38,251 nt of DNA from Rhodobacterales bacterium (lineage in GTDB: Bacteria > Pseudomonadota > Alphaproteobacteria > Rhodobacterales > Rhodobacteraceae), in contig PDOZ01000016.1 in the NCBI GenBank assembly GCA_002747325.1, positions 1 to 38,251 of the forward strand, read 5' to 3'. Of the stretch, positions 1-8,851 are shown piece by piece. The notes beneath the pieces are model-generated. The model ran no database searches. It was not told the DNA's origin and was given only the letters and a program-made list of their open reading frames with translations. A program made the translations under genes and the position numbers. Numbering within the stretch: the first letter of the stretch is position 1; each line of letters begins with the position of its first letter.

Positions 1-84
1 AGAGACAGGGATTCGAACCCTGGGTCCCCGTGAAGGGACAACGGTTTTCGAGACCGCCCCGTTCGACCACTCCGGCACCTCTCC
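1..84 (-). tRNA. tRNA-Ser(CGA), 3' end cut by window edge
   Basis: Read on the minus strand the gene starts GGAGAGG at position 84, has the long variable arm of a class II tRNA, the T-loop TTCGAAT, and the anticodon loop CTCGAAA, giving anticodon CGA (reads UCG). The 3' acceptor strand is visible only as TCTCT. The last two acceptor bases, the discriminator and CCA lie outside the window. Identity as serine rests on the anticodon and the long variable arm. Confidence 0.95.
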
Positions 85-99
85 GCGGGGGTCTGGCGG

Positions 100-128
100 T
101 GCATAATCCGGTGGGCGCGCGGGTGCAA
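100..128 (-). promoter_or_regulatory. putative promoter of tRNA-Ser
   Basis: On the minus strand TTGCAC (123-128) and TATGCA (100-105) are separated by 17 bases and end 15 bases before the tRNA 5' end. Position and spacing suit a sigma-70-type promoter with a very short leader. The -35 match is only moderate, so this is an inference. Confidence 0.45.
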
Positions 129-225
129 GGGGTTTTTCTGCTGAAATTGGGCGGATGTGGTGTTTTGCTTGTGGCGGGCGGGGTGGGGCGGTAGGTTTGG
201 CGGGAAATGCGAACAGGAGGCGTAT

Positions 226-1041
226 ATGGTTCGGCAGGTTTTTGCGGTTTTGTTGGTGATCATCGGTTTTGCGGGGGGCGCGCTGGCGGCGGATCGCGCC
301 GAGATGCGGCGATTTCTGGAGGTCACGGGGTTTGACGTGGCCATCACTTCGATGCGCGAGAGCGCCAAGGCGGGGCCGGCGCTGACCGGGGATGCGGCCA
401 ACACCTTTGCCCATAGCTATGAGGAACTGGTGGATCAGATTTTCGTGCCCGAGGAGATGCTCGGGCGGGCGCTGGACATGATGGAAGCGGTGATGCCGGC
501 GGCGCTGGTGGAGTATGGCATCGGGTTTTATGGCTCGGATCTGGGGCAGCGGCTGGTGGCGGTGGAAAATGCCAGCCACATGACGCCGGACGCCGAGCGC
601 ATGGCGCTGGGCGAGGAGATCGTGGCGCAGTTGATGGAGGCCAACCCGGCGCGCATTAAGGATTACCGCGCCATGCAGGAGGCCATTGGCGGCACCGATA
701 CCTCGCTGGCCGCGCTGATCGAGATCCAGCTGCGCTATATCATGGCGGCGGATGCGGCGCGCGGCGAACAGACCTATTCCGAGGACGAGCTGCGCACGCT
801 TCTCATGCAGTCGGAGCCGCAAATGCGCGCGCATCTCGACAGTTATGCCCTCGTCGCCTCTGCTTACGCCTACCGCGATATCCCGGACGCTGATATCAAG
901 GCCTACCGCGAGGTGCTGGAAAGCGACGAGATGCGGCAGGTCTATGAGATCCTGAACGCGGTGCAGAACGAGATCATGGCGGAGCGCTATGAGACCCTGG
1001 CGGCGGAGCTGGCCAAACTGCCGCCGGTGCAGTCGCTCTGA
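226..1041 (+). CDS. exported DUF2059-like protein
   Basis: A 271-residue protein with a clear N-terminal signal peptide: MVRQ, a hydrophobic stretch, then cleavage near GALA-AD around residue 21. It is therefore probably periplasmic. The rest is acidic and helical, with no cysteines or catalytic motif that I can see. The C-terminal half resembles DUF2059 proteins, whose function is not established. The ATG at 226 is preferred over in-frame starts further upstream because AGGAGG (215-220) precedes it at correct distance and because the signal peptide then starts properly. It stands alone between tRNA-Ser and the rplU promoter. Family assignment is from general resemblance only. Confidence 0.75.
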   Translation: MVRQVFAVLLVIIGFAGGALAADRAEMRRFLEVTGFDVAITSMRESAKAGPALTGDAANTFAHSYEELVDQIFVPEEMLGRALDMMEAVMPAALVEYGIGFYGSDLGQRLVAVENASHMTPDAERMALGEEIVAQLMEANPARIKDYRAMQEAIGGTDTSLAALIEIQLRYIMAADAARGEQTYSEDELRTLLMQSEPQMRAHLDSYALVASAYAYRDIPDADIKAYREVLESDEMRQVYEILNAVQNEIMAERYETLAAELAKLPPVQSL

Positions 1042-1057
1042 GCCGGGCAGGGGGGTG

Positions 1058-1086
1058 TTGACTTTGCGTCCCATTCCCCCGATAAG
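1058..1086 (+). promoter_or_regulatory. predicted rplU-rpmA promoter
   Basis: TTGACT (1058-1063) and GATAAG (1081-1086) are separated by 17 bases, directly after the stop codon of the preceding gene and about 190 bases upstream of rplU. A strong promoter is expected for a ribosomal protein operon. The -35 matches consensus in 5 of 6 positions and the -10 in 4 of 6. Confidence 0.6.
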
Positions 1087-1089
1087 GCG

Positions 1090-1272
1090 GCTTCCCGGCG
1101 GATCAGGCGACTCGCCGGGCTTTGGTTTGTTGCGCTTCCCGAGGTTATTGGAGCGCTGCGGACCGTAACCAACAGCCCAGACGGGCGCGCCGTTCGAGGC
1201 AACAGGGGCATGGGGCTCCGCCAACACCCGGCAGAACCGGGGGCCACAGAACGCGGGAAGAAGGAAGATACG
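1090..1272 (+). promoter_or_regulatory. long structured 5' leader of rplU, possible autoregulatory or attenuator RNA
   Basis: About 185 untranslated bases lie between the predicted promoter and the rplU ATG. A 7-bp perfect stem, CCCGGCG (1094-1100) with CGCCGGG (1113-1119), is followed by a T-rich run (1121-1131) and looks like a weak intrinsic terminator or attenuator. Further down are several GC-rich inverted segments around 1175-1250. Many ribosomal protein operons carry protein-binding leaders, but I cannot match this one to a named family. Confidence 0.4.
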
Positions 1273-1911
1273 ATGTTTGCGGTCCTCAAGACCGGCGGTA
1301 AGCAATACAAGGTGCAGGCGGGTGACGTCCTGCGCGTGGAAAAACTTGCGGCCAATGCGGGCGATAAAGTCCAGTTCAACGAAATTCTGATGGTGGGTTC
1401 CACCGTCGGCACCCCCTTCGTCGCAGATGCGGGCGTGCAGGCGGAAGTGATCGACCAGATCAAGGGTGACAAGGTCATCAACTTCGTCAAGCGCCGCCGG
1501 AAGCACAGCTCCAAGCGCACCAAGGGCCACCGCCAGCAGCTCACCCTGCTGCGCGTGACCGACATCCTCGAGAAGGGTGCGGGCAAGTCCGGCGTGGCAG
1601 CGGCGATTGGCGCGGGTTCGGTTGCGGGCGCGGCGGTGGCTGCGGCGAAACCGGCCAAAAAGGCGGCTCCGAAGGCGGAAGCCCCGAAAAAGGAAGCTCC
1701 GAAGGCAGAAGCCGGCGCGGACGATCTGAAACAGCTGTCCGGCGTTGGCCCGGCGCTGGAGAAAAAACTGCATGCGTCGGGGGTCACCACCTTCGCGCAG
1801 ATCGCAGCCTGGACCGAGGCGGACATCGCCGAGTTCGGCGAGAAACTGTCGTTCAAGGGCCGGATCGAGCGTGAAGGCTGGGTCGAACAGGCCAAGAAGC
1901 TGGCGAAATAA
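1273..1911 (+). CDS. rplU: 50S ribosomal protein bL21 with C-terminal helix-hairpin-helix extension
   Basis: Large-subunit protein L21. Residues 1-103 are the canonical bL21 fold ([14 protein letters not shown] at the start, and the basic [17 protein letters not shown] stretch that contacts 23S rRNA). The gene continues to 212 residues: an Ala/Lys/Pro-rich linker (about 104-150, with repeated [14 protein letters not shown] units) leads into a compact domain (about 151-212) with the [17 protein letters not shown] helix-hairpin-helix signature. The usual bL21 is about 100-105 residues, so this one is twice normal length. Extended L21 proteins occur in Rhodobacteraceae. The ATG at 1273 is chosen because the L21 fold starts there and GAAGGAAG precedes it; an in-frame start at 1210 would add a non-homologous leader. 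Cotranscribed with rpmA 12 bases downstream. Confidence 0.97.
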   Translation: MFAVLKTGGKQYKVQAGDVLRVEKLAANAGDKVQFNEILMVGSTVGTPFVADAGVQAEVIDQIKGDKVINFVKRRRKHSSKRTKGHRQQLTLLRVTDILEKGAGKSGVAAAIGAGSVAGAAVAAAKPAKKAAPKAEAPKKEAPKAEAGADDLKQLSGVGPALEKKLHASGVTTFAQIAAWTEADIAEFGEKLSFKGRIEREGWVEQAKKLAK

Positions 1912-1923
1912 GGAGAGAGCGAA

Positions 1924-2193
1924 ATGGCACATAAAAAAGCTGGTGGTAGCTCCCGGAACGGTCGCGACTCTGCGGGTCGCCGCCTTGGTGTGAAAAAATT
2001 CGGCGGTCAGGACGTGATCGCGGGCAACATCATCGTGCGTCAGCGCGGCACCAAAATGTGGCCGGGCGCCAATGTTGGTATGGGCAAGGACCACACCATC
2101 TTTGCGACCGCGGAAGGCAAAGTGAAGTTCCACAAGGGCCTGAAAGGCCGCACCTTCATTTCCGTCCTGCCGGTAGCGGAGGCCGCGGAATAA
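1924..2193 (+). CDS. rpmA: 50S ribosomal protein bL27
   Basis: An 89-residue L27, the usual length. The N-terminus [16 protein letters not shown] is the flexible tail that reaches the peptidyl transferase centre. [10 protein letters not shown] and [20 protein letters not shown] are family-typical. There is no Firmicutes-type cleavable extension before the AHKK tail. AGGAGAG at 1911-1917 is the ribosome binding site. The gene follows rplU by 12 bases and is followed by a strong terminator, so rplU-rpmA is a closed two-gene unit. Confidence 0.98.
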   Translation: MAHKKAGGSSRNGRDSAGRRLGVKKFGGQDVIAGNIIVRQRGTKMWPGANVGMGKDHTIFATAEGKVKFHKGLKGRTFISVLPVAEAAE

Positions 2194-2222
2194 GCCGACA
2201 CCCAAGGCAATGCGAAAACCCA

Positions 2223-2251
2223 GGGGATCGGCGCAGGCCGGTCCCCTTTTT
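2223..2251 (+). terminator. rho-independent terminator of rplU-rpmA
   Basis: A 10-bp stem (2223-2232 with 2237-2246, one G-T pair), loop GCAG, followed by five T residues (2247-2251). It lies 30 bases after the rpmA stop. Confidence 0.9.
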
Positions 2252-2357
2252 CGTTCCCGGGCACATTTTTGTCATGGAAATTGCGAAAATTGGTCGGGTG
2301 TTAACGAAATGGTAAGGTGTTCGGTTTATGCAGATTTGTGCTTTCGAGGAGGAAGCG

Positions 2358-2936
2358 ATGTTGCAGGAAAAAATGGCGGAATTTTCCGTCGGCAGGGAGG
2401 TGGAGCAGCCCCCGATACAGGCAGAGCGGTTCGTGCTGCGGGCGCCGCGCCCGTCGGATATTGGTCTGATGGAGCATTACGGGGCCGAAAAGCGCATGGC
2501 GCAGGCGTCGCAATCCATTCCGCATCCGTTGCCGCCGGGCTTTGTGGCCAATCAGATCGCCCGTGTTCTTGAACCGGAGCGCACGGAAGATGTCTGGGTG
2601 CTGGACGGGCACGCGGCGGGCGGCGATGCGGGGCAGGAAGTGTTGGGCGCGATATCGCTGACCCATCTGGACCGCGCGCAGAGCCAGCTGGCCTTCTGGA
2701 TCGCGCCGCCCTTCTGGAACATGGGGTTTGCGCAGGAAGCGGTGCAGGTGCTGGTCGAGGCCAATCCGCTGGGCAACGACATGCTGTTCGCCGAGGTGTT
2801 TCAGGACAACCCGGCCTCGGCGCGCGTGTTAACCAATGCGGGCTTTGATTACATGGGAGATGCGGAGGCCTATTCGGTTGCCCGCGACGCTACCGTGCCG
2901 ACCTGGACCTACATCCGTAAAATGTCTGTGAAATAA
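2358..2936 (+). CDS. GNAT family N-acetyltransferase, RimJ/RimL-like (copy 1 of 4)
   Basis: A 192-residue protein with the GNAT fold. The acetyl-CoA motif region reads FWIAPPFWNMGFAQEA, followed by the family hallmark DNPASARVLTNAGF near the C-terminus. These enzymes transfer acetyl from acetyl-CoA to an amine on a protein N-terminus, small molecule or antibiotic; the substrate here is unknown. The ATG at 2358 is chosen because AGGAGG ends five bases before it; 2373 is a second possible start and the frame is open upstream to 2328. It is the first and most diverged of four GNAT genes and is separated from the second by 13 bases, so probably in the same transcript. Confidence 0.85.
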   Translation: MLQEKMAEFSVGREVEQPPIQAERFVLRAPRPSDIGLMEHYGAEKRMAQASQSIPHPLPPGFVANQIARVLEPERTEDVWVLDGHAAGGDAGQEVLGAISLTHLDRAQSQLAFWIAPPFWNMGFAQEAVQVLVEANPLGNDMLFAEVFQDNPASARVLTNAGFDYMGDAEAYSVARDATVPTWTYIRKMSVK

Positions 2937-2949
2937 ACAGGTTAGAGAC

Positions 2950-3456
2950 ATGCAAGAGCTGAAAACCGCGCGGCTCACCCTGCGCAAACTCGCCCCGGAA
3001 GACGCGGAGGCGGTGGTGCAGGGGGTGGGTGACATTGAGGTGGCCAAATGGTTAACCTTGGTGCCGCACCCCTATACGCGCGCCGACGCCGAGGAATTTA
3101 TCGCCTATGTCGCGCAGCAGCCGTTTGAGGGCTTCGGCATCCATGCGCCCGAGGGCTTTGTCGGTGTTATCGGCATTGGCAGCACGCTGGGCTACTGGCT
3201 GACCCGCGCGGCCCACGGCAAGGGCTACGCCACCGAGGCCGCCATCGCCCTCGTCGCGCATTACTTCACCCATAGCGAGGCCGATCACCTTGATTCCGGC
3301 TATTTCGACGGCAATGCGGGGTCGAAAAACGTGTTAACCAAGGTCGGCTTCCGGCCCGTGGGCGAAAAATCGGACCGCTCCCGCGCCACCGGCAAGGCGC
3401 ATGTATTAAAGCAAATGCGCCTGACCCGTGCCGACTGGCAATCGGCGCATGGCTGA
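2950..3456 (+). CDS. GNAT family N-acetyltransferase (copy 2 of 4)
   Basis: A 168-residue GNAT protein beginning MQELKTARLTLRKL, the typical first strand of RimJ/RimL-type enzymes. The CoA loop region is LTRAAHGKGYATEAAIAL (Q/R-x-x-G-x-G/A type). The C-terminal hallmark is altered, with GNAGSKNVLTKVGF in place of DNPASxRVLxKxGF. Substrate unknown. Its stop codon overlaps the start of the next GNAT gene by 8 bases, which suggests translational coupling. Confidence 0.87.
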   Translation: MQELKTARLTLRKLAPEDAEAVVQGVGDIEVAKWLTLVPHPYTRADAEEFIAYVAQQPFEGFGIHAPEGFVGVIGIGSTLGYWLTRAAHGKGYATEAAIALVAHYFTHSEADHLDSGYFDGNAGSKNVLTKVGFRPVGEKSDRSRATGKAHVLKQMRLTRADWQSAHG

Positions 3457-3979
3457 CCCGTTCCTCCATACCAAACGCCTGCGCTGGCGCCCGGTGCAAG
3501 CGGGGGATGCGCCGCTCTATGCGGCGGTGCTGTCGGACTATGAGGTCGTGCGGATGCTGGGATCCTGGCCCTGGCCGCCGGACCCGGACGCTGTGCGCGA
3601 AAGGCTGGAAAAATGGCTTGAAACCAAGGGGTTACTGGGTCCAATTTTTCTCGGAGAAGAGATGATTGGCGGTATGGGGGTTGAGGCAACCGACCCCGGT
3701 GAAGCGGAGATCGGCTACATGCTGGCCCGCGCCCATTGGGGGCATGGCTATGCGACGGAAATGGGCGCGGCCCTGATCGCGCGGGCCTTCGCGCGCCCCG
3801 ATCTTCGCTGCATCCGCGCCACGACCTGGGCCGACAATCCGGCCTCGGCGCGGGTGTTGCAAAAGCTGGGCTTTGTGCCCGATGGCGGCGGGATGGACTA
3901 TTGCAAAGCGCGCGGCGAGGAGGTTGCAAGTCATGCGCATGTGCTGACCCGCGAAGCGTGGGCGGCGCGCGATGACTGA
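3449..3979 (+). CDS. GNAT family N-acetyltransferase (copy 3 of 4)
   Basis: A 176-residue GNAT protein. It begins MADPFLHTKRLRWRPVQ, and carries YMLARAHWGHGYATEM for CoA binding and DNPASARVLQKLGF near the end. The ATG at 3449 is preferred over 3428 because it gives the standard N-terminal strand and the 8-base overlap with the upstream stop that also occurs at the next junction. It is close in sequence to copy 4 (both have the YMxARAHWGxG block), so the two probably arose by duplication. Confidence 0.87.
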   Translation: MADPFLHTKRLRWRPVQAGDAPLYAAVLSDYEVVRMLGSWPWPPDPDAVRERLEKWLETKGLLGPIFLGEEMIGGMGVEATDPGEAEIGYMLARAHWGHGYATEMGAALIARAFARPDLRCIRATTWADNPASARVLQKLGFVPDGGGMDYCKARGEEVASHAHVLTREAWAARDD

Positions 3980-4490
3980 GTTAACCACAGCCCGGCTCAC
4001 CCTGCGCTCCCTCACGCCCGCCGATTTCGACGCGCTATTTGCCCTCGTTTCCGATTACGAAGTCGCCAAAATGACCGCCAGTTGGCCGCACCCCGCCGAC
4101 CCGGAACTGACCCGCGCGCGCTGTCAGCCTTACGCCGGGACGGGGTTCGTCTTCGGCGCCTTTGCGGGGCCGGAACTGGTCGGGGTGCTGGGCGTCACCG
4201 CGGAGCATGACCCGCCGGAACTCGGCTATATGTTCGCCCGCGCCCATTGGGGCCGGGGGCTGGCCAGCGAGGCGTGCCGCGCCGCCGTTAACCATGCTTT
4301 CGCAAGCTTTGACTGGCCGGAAATCGCCGCCTGCGTTTTTGATGACAACCCGGCCTCCGCCCGCGTGTTGGAAAAACTCGGCTTTGAAGCAACCGGCCCC
4401 TGCACCGGAAGCAGCGCCGCGCGTGCATCCGACGCCCTCCCGACGCAGAACTTCCGCCTCGCGCGGGGAAAAGCGGCGGCAAAGCCTTGA
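3972..4490 (+). CDS. GNAT family N-acetyltransferase (copy 4 of 4)
   Basis: A 172-residue GNAT protein, MTELTTARLTLRSLTPADF at the N-terminus, YMFARAHWGRGLASEA in the CoA-binding region, and DDNPASARVLEKLGF near the end. It overlaps copy 3 by 8 bases, the same arrangement as copies 2 and 3. It ends 60 bases before obgE with no obvious terminator between, so it may be cotranscribed with obgE-proBA. Substrate unknown. Confidence 0.87.
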   Translation: MTELTTARLTLRSLTPADFDALFALVSDYEVAKMTASWPHPADPELTRARCQPYAGTGFVFGAFAGPELVGVLGVTAEHDPPELGYMFARAHWGRGLASEACRAAVNHAFASFDWPEIAACVFDDNPASARVLEKLGFEATGPCTGSSAARASDALPTQNFRLARGKAAAKP

Positions 4491-4550
4491 GGCGGGTCGC
4501 GTTTCGCTCTACCCGTAGATAACAACGCAATTCAGCCCAAAGGCTCCGCC

Positions 4551-5591
4551 ATGAAATTCCTCGATCTCGCCAAGGTCTATATCCGCTCCGGTTCCGGCGG
4601 CGGCGGCTGCATCTCGTTTCGCCGGGAGAAATTCATCGAATATGGCGGGCCGGATGGCGGCGATGGCGGGCGCGGCGGCGACGTGGTGGCGGAAGCGGTC
4701 GAGGGGCTGAACACGCTGATCGACTTCCGCTATCAGCAGCATTTTTTCGCCCGCAACGGCGAGCCGGGCAAGGGGTCGCAGCGCACCGGGCGGTCGGGCG
4801 AGGAAATCACCCTACGCCTGCCGGTCGGCACGGAAATTCTCGACGAGGATCAGGAAACGGTGATTGCCGATCTGACCGAGGTCGGGCAGCGCATCCTGCT
4901 GGCCAAGGGCGGCAATGGCGGCTTCGGCAACCTGCATTTCAAAAGTCCGACCAATCAGGCGCCGCGCCGCGCCAATCCGGGGCAGGAAGGGGTCGAACGC
5001 ACAATCTGGCTGCGGCTGAAACTGATCGCGGATGTGGGGCTTTTGGGCCTGCCGAATGCGGGCAAGTCGACCTTTCTGGCCGCGACCTCAAACGCCCGCC
5101 CGAAAATCGCCGATTATCCGTTTACCACCTTGGTGCCCAATCTCGGGGTAGTCGGGGTGGACAATGCCGAGTTTGTGGTGGCCGATATTCCGGGGCTGAT
5201 CGAGGGCGCGTCCGAGGGGCGGGGGCTGGGCGATCAGTTTCTGGGCCATGTGGAGCGCTGTTCGGTGTTGCTGCATCTGGTGGACGGGTTCGGCGAGGAT
5301 GTGGTGGCGGATTATCGCACGATTGTTCACGAATTGGAAAATTACGGCGGGGTTTTGGCGGACAAACCGCGGGTGACGGTGCTGAACAAGGTGGACTCGA
5401 TGCCCGAGGAGGACCGCGCAGAGCGGCGGCGGGCGTTGGAAGAAGCGTCCGGCGGCAAGGTGTATGAGATGTCCGGTGTTTCGGGCGAGGGAACGGTCGA
5501 GGTGTTGCGGGCGTTGAAGGCGGAAATCGCTGCTGATCGGCTGCGGCAGAAACAGGCGGATGCGGAGGAGGAAGCGCCTTGGCAACCCTGA
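4551..5591 (+). CDS. obgE: Obg-family GTPase ObgE/CgtA
   Basis: An essential ribosome-associated GTPase (346 residues) acting in 50S assembly and, in Caulobacter (CgtA), in cell-cycle progression. The glycine-rich Obg fold occupies residues 1-159 ([21 protein letters not shown] and [12 protein letters not shown] type repeats). The G domain follows, with GLPNAGKST (about 166-174), DIPGLIEGA and NKVD. The protein stops after the G domain and has no OCT domain, so it is shorter than E. coli ObgE (390). Its location near rplU-rpmA is the classic bacterial order, here interrupted by the GNAT cluster. Its end overlaps proB by 13 bases. Confidence 0.97.
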   Translation: MKFLDLAKVYIRSGSGGGGCISFRREKFIEYGGPDGGDGGRGGDVVAEAVEGLNTLIDFRYQQHFFARNGEPGKGSQRTGRSGEEITLRLPVGTEILDEDQETVIADLTEVGQRILLAKGGNGGFGNLHFKSPTNQAPRRANPGQEGVERTIWLRLKLIADVGLLGLPNAGKSTFLAATSNARPKIADYPFTTLVPNLGVVGVDNAEFVVADIPGLIEGASEGRGLGDQFLGHVERCSVLLHLVDGFGEDVVADYRTIVHELENYGGVLADKPRVTVLNKVDSMPEEDRAERRRALEEASGGKVYEMSGVSGEGTVEVLRALKAEIAADRLRQKQADAEEEAPWQP

Positions 5592-6721
5592 ACGACGCGC
5601 GCCGCATTGTGATCAAGATCGGCTCGGCCCTGTTGGTCGAGGGCGGCGAACTTCGCGTTAACTGGTTGAAATCGCTTGCAAAAGACGTGGCGGAGTTGCG
5701 CGCAGGTGGGGCGGAAGTGGTGCTGGTTTCCTCCGGCTCCATTGCGCTTGGACGCGGGGTTTTGGGCCTGCCCGGCGGGCCGCTGGCGCTGGAGCAATCG
5801 CAGGCCGCGGCGGCGGCGGGACAAATCCGCTTGGCGCAGGCTTATGCGGAGGCGTTGGCGGCGCATGGCATCACCACGGCGCAGGTTCTGGTGACGCTCG
5901 AGGACAGCGCCAACCGGCGCCGGTTTCTCAATTCCCGCGCTACGTTGAAGACCCTGCTGGCGCTCGGCGCGGTGCCGATTGTTAACGAAAATGATACAGT
6001 GGCGACGGATGAGATCCGCTATGGCGATAACGACCGGCTGGCGGCGCAGGTTGCGGTGACGGTCGGGGCGGATCATTTGGTGCTTCTGTCCGATGTGGAC
6101 GGGTTGTATACCGCCAATCCTGGTCTGGACGCTTCCGCGCAACATCTTGCAATCATTGAAGAAATCACGCCAGACATCGAGGCGATGGCGGGCGAGGCGG
6201 CGAGCGGTCTGAGCCGGGGCGGCATGCGGACTAAGGTGATGGCGGCGCGCACCGCGACCGGCGCGGGCTGCGCCATGACCATCGCCAAAGGTGCGCAGGA
6301 GGGGCCGATTGCGGCGCTGAAAGCGGGCGCGCGGTGCAGCTATTTTCCGGCCAAAACCAACCCGAGCGCGGCGCGCAAGGGCTGGATTTCGGCGCAAAAA
6401 CCGCAGGGCACGTTAACCATCGACGCGGGCGCAGTGCGGGCCTTGGGGCAGGGCAAGTCACTGCTCCCGGCCGGGCTGGTCTCGGTCACGGGCGGGTTCG
6501 AGCGCGGCGATCCGGTGCAGGTTTTGGGGCCGGATGGGGCGGAACTGGCGCTGGGGCTGGTGCGCTATTCGGGCGCGGATGCGGGCCGAATTGCGGGCAG
6601 GCGTTCGGAGGAAATTGCGGCGGTTTTGGGCTATCCGGCCCGCACCGCATTGATACATCGCGACGATCTGGTGCTGACCGGGTGCGCGGCTGAGGGAGGA
6701 AAAACACATGCAAAACAATGA
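5579..6721 (+). CDS. proB: glutamate 5-kinase
   Basis: First step of proline synthesis: phosphorylates L-glutamate to glutamyl 5-phosphate in the cytoplasm. A 380-residue protein with an amino acid kinase domain (about 1-260: [44 protein letters not shown]) and a C-terminal PUA domain (about 275-360). The start is TTG at 5579, inside the end of obgE, placed by the GGAGGAGGA at 5564-5572 and by the family N-terminus; no ATG fits. The last 14 bases overlap proA. Confidence 0.96.
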   Translation: MATLNDARRIVIKIGSALLVEGGELRVNWLKSLAKDVAELRAGGAEVVLVSSGSIALGRGVLGLPGGPLALEQSQAAAAAGQIRLAQAYAEALAAHGITTAQVLVTLEDSANRRRFLNSRATLKTLLALGAVPIVNENDTVATDEIRYGDNDRLAAQVAVTVGADHLVLLSDVDGLYTANPGLDASAQHLAIIEEITPDIEAMAGEAASGLSRGGMRTKVMAARTATGAGCAMTIAKGAQEGPIAALKAGARCSYFPAKTNPSAARKGWISAQKPQGTLTIDAGAVRALGQGKSLLPAGLVSVTGGFERGDPVQVLGPDGAELALGLVRYSGADAGRIAGRRSEEIAAVLGYPARTALIHRDDLVLTGCAAEGGKTHAKQ

Positions 6722-7958
6722 GATACATGAGGTGATGACGGAGATCGGCGCGCGGGCCAAGCGGGCGGCGGGGGTCTTGGCCTTTGCCAGTTCCGAGGCC
6801 AAGGAAACGGCGCTTAACGCCGCCGCCGACGCGGTCTGGGCGCGGCGTGATGAGATCATCGCCGCCAACGCCAAGGATCTGGAATTTGGCCGCGACAAGG
6901 GGCTGAGCGCGGCGATGATGGACCGGCTGATGCTGGACGAGGCGCGCATTCAGGGCATCGTCGAGGGTTTGCGCGCGGTGGCCGGGTTTGACGATCCGGT
7001 CGGCGCGGTGCTGGAGGAATGGGACCGGCCGTCGGGGCTGCATATCCGCCGCGTGCGCACGCCGCTCGGGGTGATCGGGGTGATTTACGAGAGCCGGCCG
7101 AACGTGACCGCCGATGCGGGGGCGTTGTGCCTGAAGGCGGGCAATGCGGTGATTTTGCGCGGCGGGTCGGAGAGTTTCCATTCCTCGGGCGCGATTCATG
7201 CCTGTCTGGTCGATGGGTTGCGCGCCGCGGGCCTGCCGGAGGATGCGATCCAGCTGGTGCCGACGCGCGATCGGGCGGCGGTGTCCGAGTTGTTAACCAT
7301 GACCGAGTATGTGGACGTGATCGTGCCGCGCGGCGGTAAGGGGCTGGTTGGCCTGGTGCAGCGCGAGGCGCGGGTGCCGGTTTTCGCCCATCTCGAGGGC
7401 ATCGTGCATGTCTATATCGACAAGGCGGCGGATGCGCAGAAGGTGCTGGACGTGGTGATGAATGCCAAGATGCGGCGCACCGGGATTTGCGGCGCGGCGG
7501 AATGTTTGCTGATCCATAAGGATGCGGTCGAGATCGGGCAGGCGGCGATTGATGCGCTGATGGCGGCGGGCGTCGAGGTGCGTGTCGGGCCGGGGCTTCA
7601 GGGATCGGTGGCGGCGACGCAGGACGATTGGGGCAAGGAATATCTCGACGCGATCATCGCGGCGAAGATCGTTGACGATATCGACGCGGCGATTGCCCAT
7701 ATCGGCACCTATTCGTCGAGCCATACCGAGTGCATTCTGACCGAAGACGCCGCGGCAGCGGAGCGCTTCTTTGCCCGCGTCGACAGCGCCATTCTGATGC
7801 ACAACGCCTCGACCCAGTTCGCCGATGGCGGTGAATTCGGCATGGGCGGCGAGATCGGCATCGCTACCGGCAAAATGCACGCACGCGGCCCGGTCGGCGC
7901 GGCGCAGCTTACGTCGTTCAAATATCTGGTGGAAGGCAACGGCACAGTGCGACCCTAA
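6708..7958 (+). CDS. proA: gamma-glutamyl phosphate reductase
   Basis: Second step of proline synthesis: NADPH-dependent reduction of glutamyl 5-phosphate to glutamate 5-semialdehyde. The 416 residues match the usual length. An aldehyde-dehydrogenase-fold enzyme with the catalytic cysteine in [13 protein letters not shown] (about residue 260), and family motifs [14 protein letters not shown] and [25 protein letters not shown] at 6708, preceded by GAGGGAGG, overlaps proB by 14 bases. The obgE-proB-proA overlaps indicate one operon. A hairpin with a T-rich tail follows. Confidence 0.97.
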   Translation: MQNNEIHEVMTEIGARAKRAAGVLAFASSEAKETALNAAADAVWARRDEIIAANAKDLEFGRDKGLSAAMMDRLMLDEARIQGIVEGLRAVAGFDDPVGAVLEEWDRPSGLHIRRVRTPLGVIGVIYESRPNVTADAGALCLKAGNAVILRGGSESFHSSGAIHACLVDGLRAAGLPEDAIQLVPTRDRAAVSELLTMTEYVDVIVPRGGKGLVGLVQREARVPVFAHLEGIVHVYIDKAADAQKVLDVVMNAKMRRTGICGAAECLLIHKDAVEIGQAAIDALMAAGVEVRVGPGLQGSVAATQDDWGKEYLDAIIAAKIVDDIDAAIAHIGTYSSSHTECILTEDAAAAERFFARVDSAILMHNASTQFADGGEFGMGGEIGIATGKMHARGPVGAAQLTSFKYLVEGNGTVRP

Positions 7959-7965
7959 GTCGAAC

Positions 7966-8016
7966 GGGGGCCATTTGCGCAAAACCGCCCCCTTCTTCTT
8001 AGAAAAAATACTCAAA
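7966..8016. terminator. hairpin plus copy (a) of the 25-bp 3'-end motif, between convergent proA and chpT
   Basis: GGGGGC (7966-7971) pairs with GCCCCC (7987-7992) and is followed directly by TTCTTCTT, giving a terminator for proA. The T-rich tail is the start of motif copy (a), 7992-8016. Read from the chpT side the same copy is TTTGAGTATTTTTT. A second short hairpin, GCCGGGA with TCCCGGC, lies between it and chpT. The arrangement suits termination in both directions. Confidence 0.65.
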
Positions 8017-8078
8017 TCCCCACCGTTCCAAAGACGCCCGCGCCGGGACAGTTTCCCGGCAGGGCAAGGGGCGACGCC

Positions 8079-8702
8079 TCAAAAGAACAGACGCAGGGTG
8101 TTTTCCCCCTGTTCAAAGCCGATTTCGCGTCCGGCGGCGCGGGCGGCTTTGGCGGCGAGGGGAAAATGCACTTTGCTGGCCGCGAGGTCCGCCGGGGGCG
8201 GGGCGTTGTCGAGCAGGGCGAAGAGCGCGGGGTCCAGCACGAAGCGTTTGGCGCGCCCGGTGAGGCACCAGTCACCGCCGGTTTGCGAAATCTCGATCTC
8301 ACCGCCCACCGGCATGGCGGTTTCGAGGCACAACAGGCACAAAAGCGCGACCTTGGCCATGCGCCGTTCCGGGGCATCGCCCGCCTGCCACTCGACCCGG
8401 TGCCGCGCCGCATTCAGGGTGCCGGCGATGGCGCTGTCGATCTCGGCGCGCGGCAGGGTCGCATCGGCGCCCGCATGGCCGAAGGCGATGCGGAAATAGC
8501 CCAGCCGCCCGCGCGCCGCCTCCATCGCTTCTTTCATCAGGGCCATTTCCGGCATGTCGCCCGCGCCGGAAAGTTCCAGCAATTCCAGACCGTTGCCGAC
8601 CGCGCCCAAGGGGTTGGCCAGATCATGCGCCATGCGCGACCCGGCGAGTGCCAGCAGGTCCGGCCCGGTCCGGCCCATCCATTCGTCCTGCGGATTGTTC
8701 AT
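8079..8702 (-). CDS. chpT: histidine phosphotransferase ChpT
   Basis: A 207-residue protein with a dimerisation and histidine-phosphotransfer domain. The phospho-accepting histidine is His26 in the H-box MAHDLANPLGAVGNGLELLEL. The C-terminal part is a degenerate HATPase-like fold without ATP-binding N/G boxes. ChpT relays phosphate from the hybrid kinase CckA to CtrA (and CpdR) and, in Rhodobacterales, controls motility, gene transfer agent and cell-cycle-type functions. The start is the ATG at 8702 behind GGAGGAAGC; the longer frame adds a non-homologous basic leader. It is divergent from olsB, a neighbourhood seen in related genomes. Confidence 0.88.
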   Translation of the reverse strand: MNNPQDEWMGRTGPDLLALAGSRMAHDLANPLGAVGNGLELLELSGAGDMPEMALMKEAMEAARGRLGYFRIAFGHAGADATLPRAEIDSAIAGTLNAARHRVEWQAGDAPERRMAKVALLCLLCLETAMPVGGEIEISQTGGDWCLTGRAKRFVLDPALFALLDNAPPPADLAASKVHFPLAAKAARAAGREIGFEQGENTLRLFF

Positions 8703-8775
8703 GCTTCCTCCGATCCGATACCGCCGCTGAAGCCGCTTTCGATGCCACCGCACGGTGATTCATATAGCGAAAAAG

Positions 8776-8790
8776 CTAACAAAGCCTTAA
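8776..8790. promoter_or_regulatory. near-match to a CtrA site in the chpT-olsB intergenic region
   Basis: CTAA-N7-TTAA, one base off the TTAA-N7-TTAA CtrA consensus, lies in the 202-bp divergent region. On the chpT strand TTAAGG and CTATAT are 17 bases apart and could be a weak promoter overlapping the box. CtrA control of chpT is a known theme in related bacteria, but one near-match is weak evidence. Confidence 0.25.
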
Positions 8791-8851
8791 CGCCGGTCAA
8801 GTTTTTCGCCACCCATCGGCGTTTTGCCGCAATCCCGAACCGCGGCCCTGC

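Noticed and set aside
2301..2315. TTAA-N7-GTAA as a CtrA site before the first GNAT gene
   Set aside because: One base off consensus, no promoter elements placed around it, and GTTAAC words are frequent in this window.
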